From NCBI RefSeq assembly GCF_007556815.1, contig NZ_CP041743.1, forward strand, positions 2,453,001 through 2,517,000: 64,000 nucleotides of DNA, written 5' to 3'. The translations under genes and the position numbers were made by a program. The stretch is from Paraburkholderia megapolitana (GTDB lineage Bacteria; Pseudomonadota; Gammaproteobacteria; Burkholderiales; Burkholderiaceae). The notes below the pieces were generated by a model. The model searched no databases, had not been told where the DNA came from, and worked only from the letters and a program-made list of their open reading frames with translations. This document shows positions 1 through 9,573 of this stretch, one piece after another; position 1 is the stretch's first letter; every line of letters begins with the position of its first letter.

Positions 1-660
1 GTTGCTCATCTCTTCGTTCTCGACTTGCAGTGTGCTTTGCGCCGAGTTGATGAGATTGACCAGATCCGTTTGCGACTGCGTCGGGCTCCACACCAGATCG
101 TCTCCGGCGGGTGGTGTGATCGAGCTGCTGTTGAAATCGGCATTGAAGACGGTCTCGATGGCGGCCACGTCGTTGGCGTCGCTCTCGATCACCGCGAAAT
201 CGCGCGATGTCGAATAGTAGCGGCTCGTCAGATTGAGCGTCATGATCGCCGCCGTTTTTCCATCGACGACAATCGACTTCTGATGCGTGGCCGCATAAGT
301 CGGATTGGCCCAGACGACGTTGACACCGTTCTGCGACAGGTAAGTGTAGGCCGCCTGGTTGTTGCTCGACTCGAGGTTCTGATCGAGGATCACACGCACT
401 GTGACGCCGTTGGCCGCGAGCTGAACGAGCGTCTGCTCGGCCGTCGTATCGACGAGTTCGTACATCGTCATGTCGAGCGTCTTGGTTGCCGATTGCATGA
501 ACGTATAGATCGGCGTGAGACCTTGACCGGGTTCGGTGATCAGCGTGGGGCTTGAAGCGGTTGCAGTGGCAGGCGTTTGAGCGGGCAGTGTAGCGGCCTG
601 GGCGGTAGCGGATAGCAGAGTCAAGGCGCAAAGCAGGGCAGTCAAAACGGTTCGACTCAT
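1..660 (-). CDS. Secreted phospholipase D-like phosphodiesterase (3' end beyond window)
   Basis: Read on the minus strand from ATG at 660, the frame stays open to the left edge (220 codons seen), so the C-terminus is missing. Residues 1-22 form a signal peptide (hydrophobic core, then AQA), so the enzyme is probably periplasmic or secreted. An HKD motif of the PLD superfamily is visible: H126, K128 and D133 in HQKSIVVDG. It is followed by a polar stretch (LNLTSRYYSTSRDF) as in single-HKD nucleases and cardiolipin-synthase-like enzymes. A second HKD motif, if present, would lie outside the window. The family hydrolyses or transfers phosphodiester bonds of phospholipids or DNA; the substrate cannot be told. 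AGGTTATCC just upstream of the ATG is a plausible ribosome site. Confidence 0.8.
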   Translation of the reverse strand, partial: MSRTVLTALLCALTLLSATAQAATLPAQTPATATASSPTLITEPGQGLTPIYTFMQSATKTLDMTMYELVDTTAEQTLVQLAANGVTVRVILDQNLESSNNQAAYTYLSQNGVNVVWANPTYAATHQKSIVVDGKTAAIMTLNLTSRYYSTSRDFAVIESDANDVAAIETVFNADFNSSSITPPAGDDLVWSPTQSQTDLVNLINSAQSTLQVENEEMSN

Positions 661-735
661 GGATAACCTCCAGAAATTTGGGTGTTCCCCGGGGGTACAG
701 GTCTTGTCGTTTTGTGCGATCGGACATCTCGCCTG

Positions 736-790
736 ATCGGAATGGATGCATCGAAATGTAGATGCACGCGACGTTATCGTCCATTCCGAT
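736..790. repeat. Nested inverted repeat upstream of the PLD gene
   Basis: Outer arms of 11 bp (736-746 and 780-790, ATCGGAATGGA and its complement) are perfect. Directly inside the left arm lies a second perfect 6-bp pair, TGCATC (747-752) and GATGCA (761-766). The whole can fold as one long stem with an 8-nt loop and a 13-nt bulge on one side. It sits 76 bp upstream of the PLD start codon, a position that suits an operator or leader structure. No T-run follows either side, so a terminator is unlikely. Confidence 0.5.
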
Positions 791-953
791 GACATTTACT
801 TGTCAGCGGGATTGAGTATTCGCTCAGGTACTACGGGAGGGTCATGTCAAGCGCATAGGCTTGCGCGTTGCTTTCAAGAAGCGAAGGCGTGAGGTCTTGT
901 TTATTCTGCAGGACTTAGGTCTATGAGTTGCGATGTGGATAGCAAGATCCGAA

Positions 954-1268
954 CTACTCATCCGACAGAATTTCGTTCGTAATGTTGTCAACCACGACAG
1001 GGCTGTCAAAGTACGTGACCGAAGGATTTGCACCGAAGGTCTCACGTGCAACAGCACGCCAACTTTCCGTGTACATCGCTTCGGCTTCGACGCGGGAGTT
1101 CCATAGATAGACTCCCCCAGCCGTGGTGCCATCTTGCGACAGGACATAGTACTTACGGAGAAGACCGGCCACGCCCAGGTATCTCGGGGCCGCACTCAGG
1201 AAAATGCGTCGCGCTTCTTCACGTGTGACCGGCTTTGGAAATTGAAATGAGGTGATCACGGTGATCAT
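954..1268 (-). CDS. YdhR-like putative monooxygenase (104 aa)
   Basis: The small protein begins MITVITSFQFPKPVTREEA and carries the pattern of the YdhR family: an N-terminal beta strand, the phrase GVAGLLRKYYVLS, then GGVYLWNSRVEAEAMY. The fold is a dimeric alpha/beta ferredoxin-like barrel related to cofactor-free monooxygenases such as YgiN and ActVA; for YdhR itself the substrate is unsettled. Length matches the family (about 100 aa). It lies 62 bp downstream of the carboxymuconolactone-decarboxylase-family gene in the same orientation and may be co-transcribed with it, which suggests a shared role in aromatic or quinone chemistry (inference). Confidence 0.7.
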   Translation of the reverse strand: MITVITSFQFPKPVTREEARRIFLSAAPRYLGVAGLLRKYYVLSQDGTTAGGVYLWNSRVEAEAMYTESWRAVARETFGANPSVTYFDSPVVVDNITNEILSDE

Positions 1269-1330
1269 GGAAATTCACCCTCGGTTGCGAAGACTTCAGA
1301 TAGCGTGTCCCACGCATTAATCCCGACTCA

Positions 1331-1897
1331 TCACGGCGCTTGGGTCGCCGTGCGTTCGGGGAAGCGCATTGCATAAGATTCGAGCGGCAACTGTAGAGCA
1401 TTGGTGAGGTAGCTTACGGTTCGATAGAGACCTGCCAACATCAACATTTCAAGAATCGCTTCCTCGGAGACATGAGCGCGTAGCGCCTGCCATGTGTCTT
1501 CGTCGATGTCGCAGTCGTTATGTAACGCGTCACACATTTGCAAGACGACCGAGTCTTCGGTCGACCAGCATTTGTCGTGAGGTGTGCCATGCACCAGCGC
1601 CTCGATTTGTTCTTCCGAGAAACCAGCACGTGCGCCAAAGAAGGTCACGTGTACCCCCCATTCATACTCGGACCGACATAGGGCAGTGGTTCGATCGATG
1701 ATCAATTCGCGCTGCCGTAACGTCAGGTGTCCACGACCCAGCAGACCGGCGGCGAAGAATTTTCCAAATAGCCGCTCGTCGCGAGCCAGCGTGGTGAACA
1801 GGCTAAGCGCCGGAACACCCTGCGGCATGGTCTTCTCAATGCTTTCCTGAATGAACGGCGAAAAAGGCGGCCGCGCGGGTTCGATGCGTGCAGGCAT
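1331..1897 (-). CDS. Carboxymuconolactone decarboxylase (AhpD-like) family protein
   Basis: A 188-residue all-helical protein of the CMD/AhpD superfamily. The diagnostic segment is at residues 68-84: LTLRQRELIIDRTTALC followed by EYEWGVHV, the usual basic helix, single Cys and E/H pair. The resolving Cys of true AhpD (CxxC) is absent, so it is not a classical AhpD peroxidase partner; gamma-carboxymuconolactone decarboxylases and many uncharacterised members look like this. It is transcribed away from an HxlR-type regulator with a 63-bp shared intergenic region, a usual arrangement for a regulator and its target. The YdhR-like gene follows downstream. Confidence 0.75.
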   Translation of the reverse strand: MPARIEPARPPFSPFIQESIEKTMPQGVPALSLFTTLARDERLFGKFFAAGLLGRGHLTLRQRELIIDRTTALCRSEYEWGVHVTFFGARAGFSEEQIEALVHGTPHDKCWSTEDSVVLQMCDALHNDCDIDEDTWQALRAHVSEEAILEMLMLAGLYRTVSYLTNALQLPLESYAMRFPERTATQAP

Positions 1898-1909
1898 GGC
1901 AGATCTCTT

Positions 1910-1948
1910 TGCTATAATTTCGATAGCACATTCTGGTCATTTTGCTAT
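1910..1948. promoter_or_regulatory. Candidate HxlR operator between divergent genes
   Basis: The 63-bp divergent region holds a perfect inverted repeat, TGCTAT at 1910-1915 and ATAGCA at 1923-1928, with a 7-bp spacer, plus a third TGCTAT at 1943-1948. A TATAAT-like box (1913-1918, + strand) overlaps the first arm, so binding would block transcription. HxlR/MarR-type repressors often bind such short dyads. Assignment to the adjacent regulator is inference. Confidence 0.45.
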
Positions 1949-1960
1949 GAAAAGTAAAGC

Positions 1961-2275
1961 ATGAAAACACCGAAAACTGGAAAACCTGTACGCGGGTCGA
2001 CGACAGGGCGGCCGATCATGGTTGCGCTCGACCTGCTAGGACGCCGGGCAGCGCTGCGCATTCTCTGGGAATTGCGCGGCGAGCCACTGACGTTTCGCGC
2101 ACTGCAAGAGGCGGCCGATACGAATCCCAGCTTGCTCAATACCCGGTTAAAGGAATTGCGCGAGGCAGGACTCATCGATCACGCGGGAGAGGGGTATTGC
2201 CTGACCGAGGGAGGGATGGCGCTACGGGTTGCGTTGCGGCCGCTAAACAATTGGGCGGAGACCTGGTGCAAGTGA
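1961..2275 (+). CDS. HxlR-family winged-helix transcriptional regulator
   Basis: 104 residues, the usual size for the HxlR (helix-turn-helix type hxlR) family. The fold is seen in LLGRRAALRILWELRGEPLTFRALQ (helices 1-2), then DTNPSLLNTRLKELREAGLI (recognition helix) and the wing with YCLTEGGMALRVAL. The family's usual N-terminal Cys is missing, so thiol sensing as in HypR or QorR is not supported. It lies divergent from the CMD-family gene and probably controls it and itself through the TGCTAT dyad between them. The ligand is unknown. Confidence 0.8.
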   Translation: MKTPKTGKPVRGSTTGRPIMVALDLLGRRAALRILWELRGEPLTFRALQEAADTNPSLLNTRLKELREAGLIDHAGEGYCLTEGGMALRVALRPLNNWAETWCK

Positions 2276-2337
2276 TATCCGGCTTCGCCTTCCATGCATC
2301 CCCACCGCCCGCCTGGGGTATCTCAAGCGCTGACCTT

Positions 2338-4002
<1,665 letters not shown>

Positions 4003-4219
4003 AAGGAGCTACTTCGGAGAGGATTGGCATGATAGCCGACCGGACGGGTCGGGCTGTCTTTTTCTGCGCCGCTTACGCCTTGCGGCGCCCAGCGGCCGCA
4101 CAGCAAGGCGGGCCCCGGCGCACCGGGCGTAGCGGCTGGGGGTGTCCACCGATCGCTCATCGGAGACGCTTTCAATAGCCTGCTAGCATAGCGATCTACC
4201 CAATCCTCGCGACAAGAAC

Positions 4220-4840
4220 ATGACAAAACCCGTCCGGCGCTTCTCGATGATTCGCGAATTTCATCTTGCTGACTGGTTCACGCTCGGCAATGCCGCTTGC
4301 GGCACCGGTGCGCTCTTTTCCATCATTACCTACATCGCCACAGACGACGTGTTGCACGTCTATTACGCGGGCGGCCTGATACTCGCGGCCCTGGTGTTCG
4401 ATGTTCTGGACGGAAGAATTGCCCGCTGGCGTCAGAAGTCGTCGACCCTGGGACGGGAACTGGACTCGTTAGCCGACGTGATTTCGTTCGGCGTGGCACC
4501 GGCCATCGTCGCTTACGGGTGCGGCATGCGTGGATTGTACGACCGGTTGCTGCTGGTTTATTTCGTGGTCTGCGGCGTGTCGAGACTGGCCCGGTATAAC
4601 GTCACAGCCGAGGCGCTCTCGCAGGAAACCGGGAAAGTGTCCTATTTCGAGGGCACGCCGATCCCGACATCGATTGTGCTCGTGCTGGTGTTGGTGATTG
4701 CCGCGAAGCTCGACTCGATCGGCCCGAACCTGTGGTTCGGTGAAGTTCATATGCACGGCGGCACGCTTCATCTGATGACGCTGCTTTTTGGTTTGTCTGG
4801 GTCGTTGATGATCAGTCGTATCAGGATTCCCAAACCCTGA
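4220..4840 (+). CDS. pssA: CDP-diacylglycerol--serine O-phosphatidyltransferase
   Basis: This integral membrane enzyme makes phosphatidylserine, the precursor of phosphatidylethanolamine, from CDP-diacylglycerol and L-serine. The CDP-alcohol phosphotransferase signature DG-x2-AR-x8-G-x3-D-x3-D is complete in DGRIARWRQ...LGRELDSLAD (about residues 63-85). Several hydrophobic helices surround it. The first ATG (4220) gives 206 aa; an internal Met at residue 10 (MIREFHLADW) is an alternative start. Burkholderiales often have a longer pssA in the ilv or psd region, so this may be a second copy. The neighbours are unrelated. Confidence 0.8.
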   Translation: MTKPVRRFSMIREFHLADWFTLGNAACGTGALFSIITYIATDDVLHVYYAGGLILAALVFDVLDGRIARWRQKSSTLGRELDSLADVISFGVAPAIVAYGCGMRGLYDRLLLVYFVVCGVSRLARYNVTAEALSQETGKVSYFEGTPIPTSIVLVLVLVIAAKLDSIGPNLWFGEVHMHGGTLHLMTLLFGLSGSLMISRIRIPKP

Positions 4841-4852
4841 TTAGTCTTGAAA

Positions 4853-4872
4853 CGCTCGTTCTAGAACGAGCG
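4853..4872. terminator. Perfect 20-bp palindrome, likely terminator between convergent genes
   Basis: CGCTCGTTCT and its complement meet without a spacer between pssA and the convergent Nudix gene, flanked by A/T-rich sequence. Read on the minus strand the hairpin is followed by TTTCAAG, giving a weak U-tract. The last codons and the TAG stop of the Nudix gene lie inside the palindrome. Confidence 0.5.
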
Positions 4873-5292
4873 AAACAAATCATCGATCGGATACGGCAAC
4901 GCCAGCTCAGGCATGTCACGTCTATCGAAATACCGGGTGGACTTAGTCTCAGAGTCGGTAGGAATTCCAGACGCACCGATGATCTTGCACTGAAATAACG
5001 TCACCATATACTCAACCTGATCGCCGCTGGGATACGTGTATCGGAACGTGTGTCCGCCGAATACCCCCAGAATTCGATGGATTTCGACCGCATACCCGGT
5101 CTCTTCCATCACCTCGCGAATGATCGCTTCCTGAGGGCTTTCGCCCAACTCAACTCCACCCGCCGGCAAGCTCCAGGCTTCTCCGGAGGATTTCTCCTGC
5201 AGCAGCAATCTGCCCGTGTGATCGTGAATCACGGCCGCGACAGATGGGCTCAATACCCGGTCCCGTCCAACGCGCTTTCTTAGCCAGCTCAT
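4861..5292 (-). CDS. Nudix hydrolase
   Basis: The complete Nudix box G-x5-E-x7-RE-x2-EE-x-G is present (GVELGESPQEAIIREVMEETGY), which binds Mg2+ and cleaves nucleoside diphosphates linked to another moiety. The start at 5292 (MSWLRKRVG) is chosen because family members commonly begin at such a WLRxxVG segment and a GAGAG lies just upstream. The frame extends upstream to ATG 5358 or GTG 5376, which would overlap the GNAT gene by 14-32 bp. The substrate cannot be predicted. It follows the GNAT gene in the same direction and may be translated from the same transcript. Confidence 0.75.
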   Translation of the reverse strand: MSWLRKRVGRDRVLSPSVAAVIHDHTGRLLLQEKSSGEAWSLPAGGVELGESPQEAIIREVMEETGYAVEIHRILGVFGGHTFRYTYPSGDQVEYMVTLFQCKIIGASGIPTDSETKSTRYFDRRDMPELALPYPIDDLFRSF

Positions 5293-5344
5293 GTAGCTCT
5301 CGTTGCTCAAAGCGGTATCTCCATAGGAAGGCCCAACAGTTGAA

Positions 5345-5932
5345 TCATCGGTATTCATCGGGTTTTGCACCGGCACTTAGTTCGTCCGAAAGGCGAGACG
5401 TCAAAGAGAATACATAGCAATCTCTTGCCGCGTCGCCAAACGCAGGAAGCACCAACCACTTCCGCAGCGTCCCCTCACAGTGAAACCCCAGCTTCTCCAG
5501 AACGCGCCGTGAGCCGACGTGTTCGACATCGCACACGGTCCAGATTCGTTGCGCGCCAGGCGAGCGCCACAGCGCGGAGATCGCCGCATGGCCAGCTTCG
5601 ACTGCGAGTCCGCGGCCCCAAAAGCGCTCACCGATTCCGTAGTGAATTTTGATCTTGTGGCCCTGTGGAATCGCGACGAATACTCCGATCGGTTCATCCT
5701 CTTCTCGTGTCGCGATGACCCACGAAAATGGCGCGCCGGCCTCATGCCACGCTGAGTCGCACCACTTGTCGAGCATCGCGGCGGTACGGTCGACGTCCTG
5801 ATGAGCATCGCGTTGCAGAAACCGTGAGCAGTTCCCCACCCCCGTGTAGTTGTCGAACAGCACCGAAGCATCGCCCTCGCGCGCACGACGCAAGCACAGG
5901 CGCCTCGTCAATAGTTCCACGCGATCTTCCAT
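5345..5932 (-). CDS. GNAT-family N-acetyltransferase (RimJ/RimL-like)
   Basis: The protein opens MEDRVELLTRRLCLRRAREGDASVLFDN, the usual beta1-alpha1 start of RimJ/L-type GNATs. It has the acetyl-CoA pyrophosphate-binding turn in FWGRGLAVEAG and the C-terminal motif SRRVLEKLGFHCEG. The start at 5932 is preferred because AAGGGGA lies 6-7 nt upstream; an upstream in-frame ATG at 6010 lacks this support. The role is acetyl transfer to an amine or protein N-terminus; the target is unknown. The gene overlaps or abuts the Nudix gene downstream. Confidence 0.75.
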   Translation of the reverse strand: MEDRVELLTRRLCLRRAREGDASVLFDNYTGVGNCSRFLQRDAHQDVDRTAAMLDKWCDSAWHEAGAPFSWVIATREEDEPIGVFVAIPQGHKIKIHYGIGERFWGRGLAVEAGHAAISALWRSPGAQRIWTVCDVEHVGSRRVLEKLGFHCEGTLRKWLVLPAFGDAARDCYVFSLTSRLSDELSAGAKPDEYR

Positions 5933-6092
5933 CCAGATCCCCTTTGGATACTCGCCATTAACGCTCGATTGTCGCGAATTCATCTGATCGTGTCGAAGGG
6001 CAGGCGCCACTATTGAGGTGTTTTTGATGTGTTTATGCCAACGCAGATCGATGCAACGGCAGTATCGTTGAGAAAATCAATCGGGAGGCGAT

Positions 6093-7286
6093 ATGGACCA
6101 GCAACGCTCACGCCTGGAGCCAGGGCGGAGGAAACTGTATCGCGAGGACGACTGTACGCTGCCCGATTTTCTTGCAGTACTGCAAGATCGTCGCGATGCA
6201 GTGCAAGTCGAATACGCGGACGAGTTAGTTGAGGACGTGCCGGTCTACGATTGCATTTCGTTAAATCGGTTACTCAAGGATGCGACGCGTCGTACGGAGT
6301 TGCAAGCCGAATGGGCGGACGTGCTTGAGCACGGTGCGGGTGTTTTCGTACTAAAGCGCGCTTTCCCCGACACCGCGCCGATCGACGATGCCACCGAGGT
6401 CTTCGACACCATCATCCGCGACGAGCGGGAAGCGGGCAGTGCGGCAGCCGATCATTTCGCAAAGGCGGGCGCGAATGACCGGATATGGAATGCGCAGCAA
6501 AAGCTTTGTTTGCGCGCGCCATCGGTGTTCGCCCGTTACTACGCAAATCCAATGCTGATTGCCGCAGCAGAAGCATGGCTAGGTCCGTGCTTTCAGATGA
6601 CTTCGCAGGTGAATGTCGTGCGTCCCGGCGGCGAGGCGCAGCAGGCACACCGTGACTATCATCTGGGGTTTCAGACCGTCGAGCAGGCCGAACGCTATCC
6701 GGCGCACGTCCACACCATGTCTGCCTTTCTGACGCTGCAAGGTGCCGTTGCACACAGCGATATGCCCGTGGAAAGCGGTCCGACGAAGCTACTTCCATTC
6801 TCGCAGCGCTACGCCGGGGGCTATCTTGCCTGGCGACGACAGGATTTCCGCGATTACTTCGAGGCGAACTGCATTCAGCTACCCCTCGAAAAGGGCGACG
6901 TGCTTTTCTTCAACCCCGCGCTCTTCCACGCAGCAGGGGCGAACCGGACGGCTGACGTTCAACGCATGGCGAATCTATTGCAGGTTTCTTCGGCCTACGG
7001 TCGTGCCATGGAGTCGCTGAATCGCACGAGGATGTGTGAAGCGCTGTACCCAGTTCTGCTCGATCAATTGGCGAATCATCGGTTGACCGAGGTTGAAGTC
7101 GAGGCAGTCGTTGCGTCGAGCGCGGACGGCTATCCGTTTCCGACGAATCTCGATAGCGATCCACCCGTTGGCGGCCTTGCGCCGGAAAGCCAGCAGATGT
7201 TGTTCGCGAGGGCGCTCCGGGAATCATGGACGGCGGAGGCTTTTACCAAAGCTCTTTATCGCCAGGCGACGCAGCGGGAAGCCTGA
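6093..7286 (+). CDS. Phytanoyl-CoA dioxygenase family protein
   Basis: 397 residues with the Fe(II)/2-oxoglutarate dioxygenase pattern: proximal HxD in QQAHRDYHLGF (about residue 189), a distal His in LFFNPALFHAAGANRT (about residue 274) and a nearby Arg that could bind 2-oxoglutarate. GGGAGG lies 6-7 nt before the ATG. Members hydroxylate small molecules, lipids or secondary metabolites; the substrate is unknown. It stands alone between convergent or divergent genes, so context gives no help. Confidence 0.7.
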   Translation: MDQQRSRLEPGRRKLYREDDCTLPDFLAVLQDRRDAVQVEYADELVEDVPVYDCISLNRLLKDATRRTELQAEWADVLEHGAGVFVLKRAFPDTAPIDDATEVFDTIIRDEREAGSAAADHFAKAGANDRIWNAQQKLCLRAPSVFARYYANPMLIAAAEAWLGPCFQMTSQVNVVRPGGEAQQAHRDYHLGFQTVEQAERYPAHVHTMSAFLTLQGAVAHSDMPVESGPTKLLPFSQRYAGGYLAWRRQDFRDYFEANCIQLPLEKGDVLFFNPALFHAAGANRTADVQRMANLLQVSSAYGRAMESLNRTRMCEALYPVLLDQLANHRLTEVEVEAVVASSADGYPFPTNLDSDPPVGGLAPESQQMLFARALRESWTAEAFTKALYRQATQREA

Positions 7287-7367
7287 GATCGAGGATGTGA
7301 CCGCGTATTGTGACCAGCGCGAACCGACTAGATTGAACGCTTCAAGTTCGTCTCTACGCCAACTCCG

Positions 7368-7808
7368 TTATCCGGCCGCTCGCGATCTTTTACGCAAGGA
7401 AAAGAACACGATGGTCGGAATGACGCTGAAAAGCAGACCGAACGACCCCGGAATAATCGAACCGATCCACAGCCAGATCGACTCGATTTCGGCGTGCTCC
7501 GGATTGTTGGGATCGTAGAGAACGGTAATCGGGGCTCCGTCAGTGTAGGGCTGATCCGTGGAACCGCTCTTCGAAGTCGCCTTAAAAGTGTGGCCATCTG
7601 GCGTAGTGAATTGAGCCTGCGGATACAAAAACGTGCCGCCATGATTGCCGCCGGACTTTGCAACGGCACCCACGAAGGCCCCTTCGGTTCGGGTTGCGTG
7701 AACGACGAAGGTCAGCGTCTGTGCGAGCGCAACCGCGGTTACGGCCAGAAAAATCAGGCCGATTATGAATAGCGGCAGGAGAACATAAGTAGAACTGCGC
7801 TGGGCCAT
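7368..7808 (-). CDS. DUF3592 membrane protein
   Basis: 146 residues with a transmembrane helix near each end (residues 9-30 and 112-136) and an extracytoplasmic beta-rich middle. The middle contains the family phrases YPQAQFTTPDGHTFKATS and GAPITVLYDPNNPEHAEI, as in DUF3592 proteins. The function is unknown across the family. The final residues are basic and cytoplasmic. It is followed by no partner gene in the same direction. Confidence 0.75.
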   Translation of the reverse strand: MAQRSSTYVLLPLFIIGLIFLAVTAVALAQTLTFVVHATRTEGAFVGAVAKSGGNHGGTFLYPQAQFTTPDGHTFKATSKSGSTDQPYTDGAPITVLYDPNNPEHAEIESIWLWIGSIIPGSFGLLFSVIPTIVFFSLRKRSRAAG

Positions 7809-7933
7809 GGCAATGCTCGTTGACGTTGACAGAGCGGATCGGTATTCCGGCGATACGTTATGCGTTCAAGCCGTCTAGCATGCTCGCACGACGCAAGCAT
7901 ACGCCCTGTATCTGGCCACCCCGCATTCGACTT

Positions 7934-8737
7934 TCAGGTACCTGTCGACGTGTATTTCCGCACGCCAAGTCGCCACACCGCAAAGCTAAGTGCGAGGAAG
8001 AGGAATCCGACTGCTGGCGTAAGAGGCAACAACCAGCGGGGCGCACCTAGCGGGTCCGCTTTGTGCAAGATGGCCAGCACCGGAAAGTAGGCGACGCAGG
8101 CGATCGGCACCACGAAGATCAGGAAGTTGCGAAACCAGCTTGTGTAGAAGGTGAGGGGATACTGCGCGGCCTGCACACCGCCATAGGTGACAACATTGAC
8201 CACTTCGAGGCTTTCAACGGTCCAGAACGCGAGCGTTGCCTGCAGGACCAGCACACCGAAGAACAACGCCACGCCGCCCGCGATCGTCCAGATCGTCAAG
8301 GCAATCGCACCGACATCCCAGTCAAAATTCAGTGCTCGGGTCGCGACGACGATCACGGCGAGCCCCTGCGCGAAGCGCCCTAAGACCCGCAGCCTGAAAT
8401 CGTGTCCCATGAGCTGCAGCGTTGCGGTACGCGGGCGCAGTAGCACTCTGTCGAAGTCGCCGGTGCGCACAAATTGACTACCGAAAACGTCGAAGCCACG
8501 AGTCAAAAAATCGGCGATCGAAAAGCTGATGCTGACCATACCGAAGAACATGCAGATATCGCCAAACTGCCAGCCCTGCACGGCACCGAACCGGTTGAAT
8601 AGCGCCCAGATTCCGGCGAGTTCGATGGCATTGGCCAGGAATGCACCGAAGCTCAACATCAAAGTCGAGGCTGGATATTGCAGTTGTGTACGGATCGACG
8701 CGACGAAGTAGCGTTGCAGCAGATAAAGGGCGTTCAT
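7934..8737 (-). CDS. ABC-2 type transporter permease (second of pair)
   Basis: 267 residues with about six hydrophobic segments. The sequence MNALYLLQRYFVASIRTQLQYP and the motif QFVRTGDFDRVLLRP match the ABC-2 permease family with conserved RxGxxDxxLLRP loops. It is the third gene of an ATPase-permease-permease operon, 4 bp after the preceding permease. Such sets are exporters; the cargo is unknown. The C-terminus is basic (RKYTSTGT). Confidence 0.8.
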   Translation of the reverse strand: MNALYLLQRYFVASIRTQLQYPASTLMLSFGAFLANAIELAGIWALFNRFGAVQGWQFGDICMFFGMVSISFSIADFLTRGFDVFGSQFVRTGDFDRVLLRPRTATLQLMGHDFRLRVLGRFAQGLAVIVVATRALNFDWDVGAIALTIWTIAGGVALFFGVLVLQATLAFWTVESLEVVNVVTYGGVQAAQYPLTFYTSWFRNFLIFVVPIACVAYFPVLAILHKADPLGAPRWLLPLTPAVGFLFLALSFAVWRLGVRKYTSTGT

Positions 8738-8741
8738 CGCG

Positions 8742-9569
8742 TCAGCCCCCTTGCACTTCGAGACGCGTCATCACACTGCCGAGCCCCCTGCGGCCGAGCA
8801 CGACGAAGATCAGGGTCCAGAATACCTGGAAAGCCAACCCGGTCCACGCCGCTCCACCGCTAAGCGCACCGATATAGATTCGCGAAGGAATGTCGAGCAT
8901 TCCTGCGAACGGTTGAGCGATGAGAGCGGGCTGTAGCCAGTCGGGAAACAAGCCTAATGGGACGAGATTGCCCGAAAACAGGATCACGAAGGACGGCGCG
9001 AGCGTGTTGATGCCACGGTCGGTCAGCGTCGCGGTGATGCAGAGGTTGATCAGCATCGTGAAAGCCGCGCCGAGCAGGATCATCAGCACTAGCGAGATCG
9101 CAAAGAGCCCCGCCTGGACGACGTCGGCCGGCGCTTGCCAGGACCACTCGCCGAGGCCCGCGAGCGGTAGCAGAACGGCAGCGGCAACGAACATCAGCCC
9201 GGCGCGCGGCAATGCACGCGAAGTCATCCACGCCGCTGCCCGGATGAACCACCAGGTGTACGTGTCGACAGGCCGCAGGCGGTCGTAGCCTATAGAACCG
9301 GTCCGCACAGCTGCGGCGACGTCGGGATCGCCGTTCCACGGTTGCAATGCGAGCAATGCCTGTCCGAGCCACGTATAGGTAATCACCTGCGCGAGCGACA
9401 TCGACGCATGGGCATGCGTCGAATGACGATAAAACGCCGCGTACACCATGACCTTGAGCCCACCCCACCAGCACTGCGTAGTGAAACCGGCGAGCGCGGC
9501 AGCCCGGTATTGCAGCATGGTCTTGAAGCGGGCAACGAACGCCGCGACGTAAGGACGAAGGACGTTCAT
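8742..9569 (-). CDS. ABC-2 type transporter permease (first of pair)
   Basis: The start at 9569 (MNVLRPYVAAFVARFKTMLQYR) is chosen because it falls 4 bp after the ATPase stop and gives the common N-terminus; the frame is open further upstream inside the ATPase gene. It has about six membrane segments and the AVRTGSIGYDRLRPVD loop paralogous to the VRTGDFDRVLLRP loop of the next gene. The two permeases likely form a heterodimeric export channel with the ATPase encoded upstream. Confidence 0.8.
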   Translation of the reverse strand: MNVLRPYVAAFVARFKTMLQYRAAALAGFTTQCWWGGLKVMVYAAFYRHSTHAHASMSLAQVITYTWLGQALLALQPWNGDPDVAAAVRTGSIGYDRLRPVDTYTWWFIRAAAWMTSRALPRAGLMFVAAAVLLPLAGLGEWSWQAPADVVQAGLFAISLVLMILLGAAFTMLINLCITATLTDRGINTLAPSFVILFSGNLVPLGLFPDWLQPALIAQPFAGMLDIPSRIYIGALSGGAAWTGLAFQVFWTLIFVVLGRRGLGSVMTRLEVQGG

Positions 9570-9573
9570 CGGC

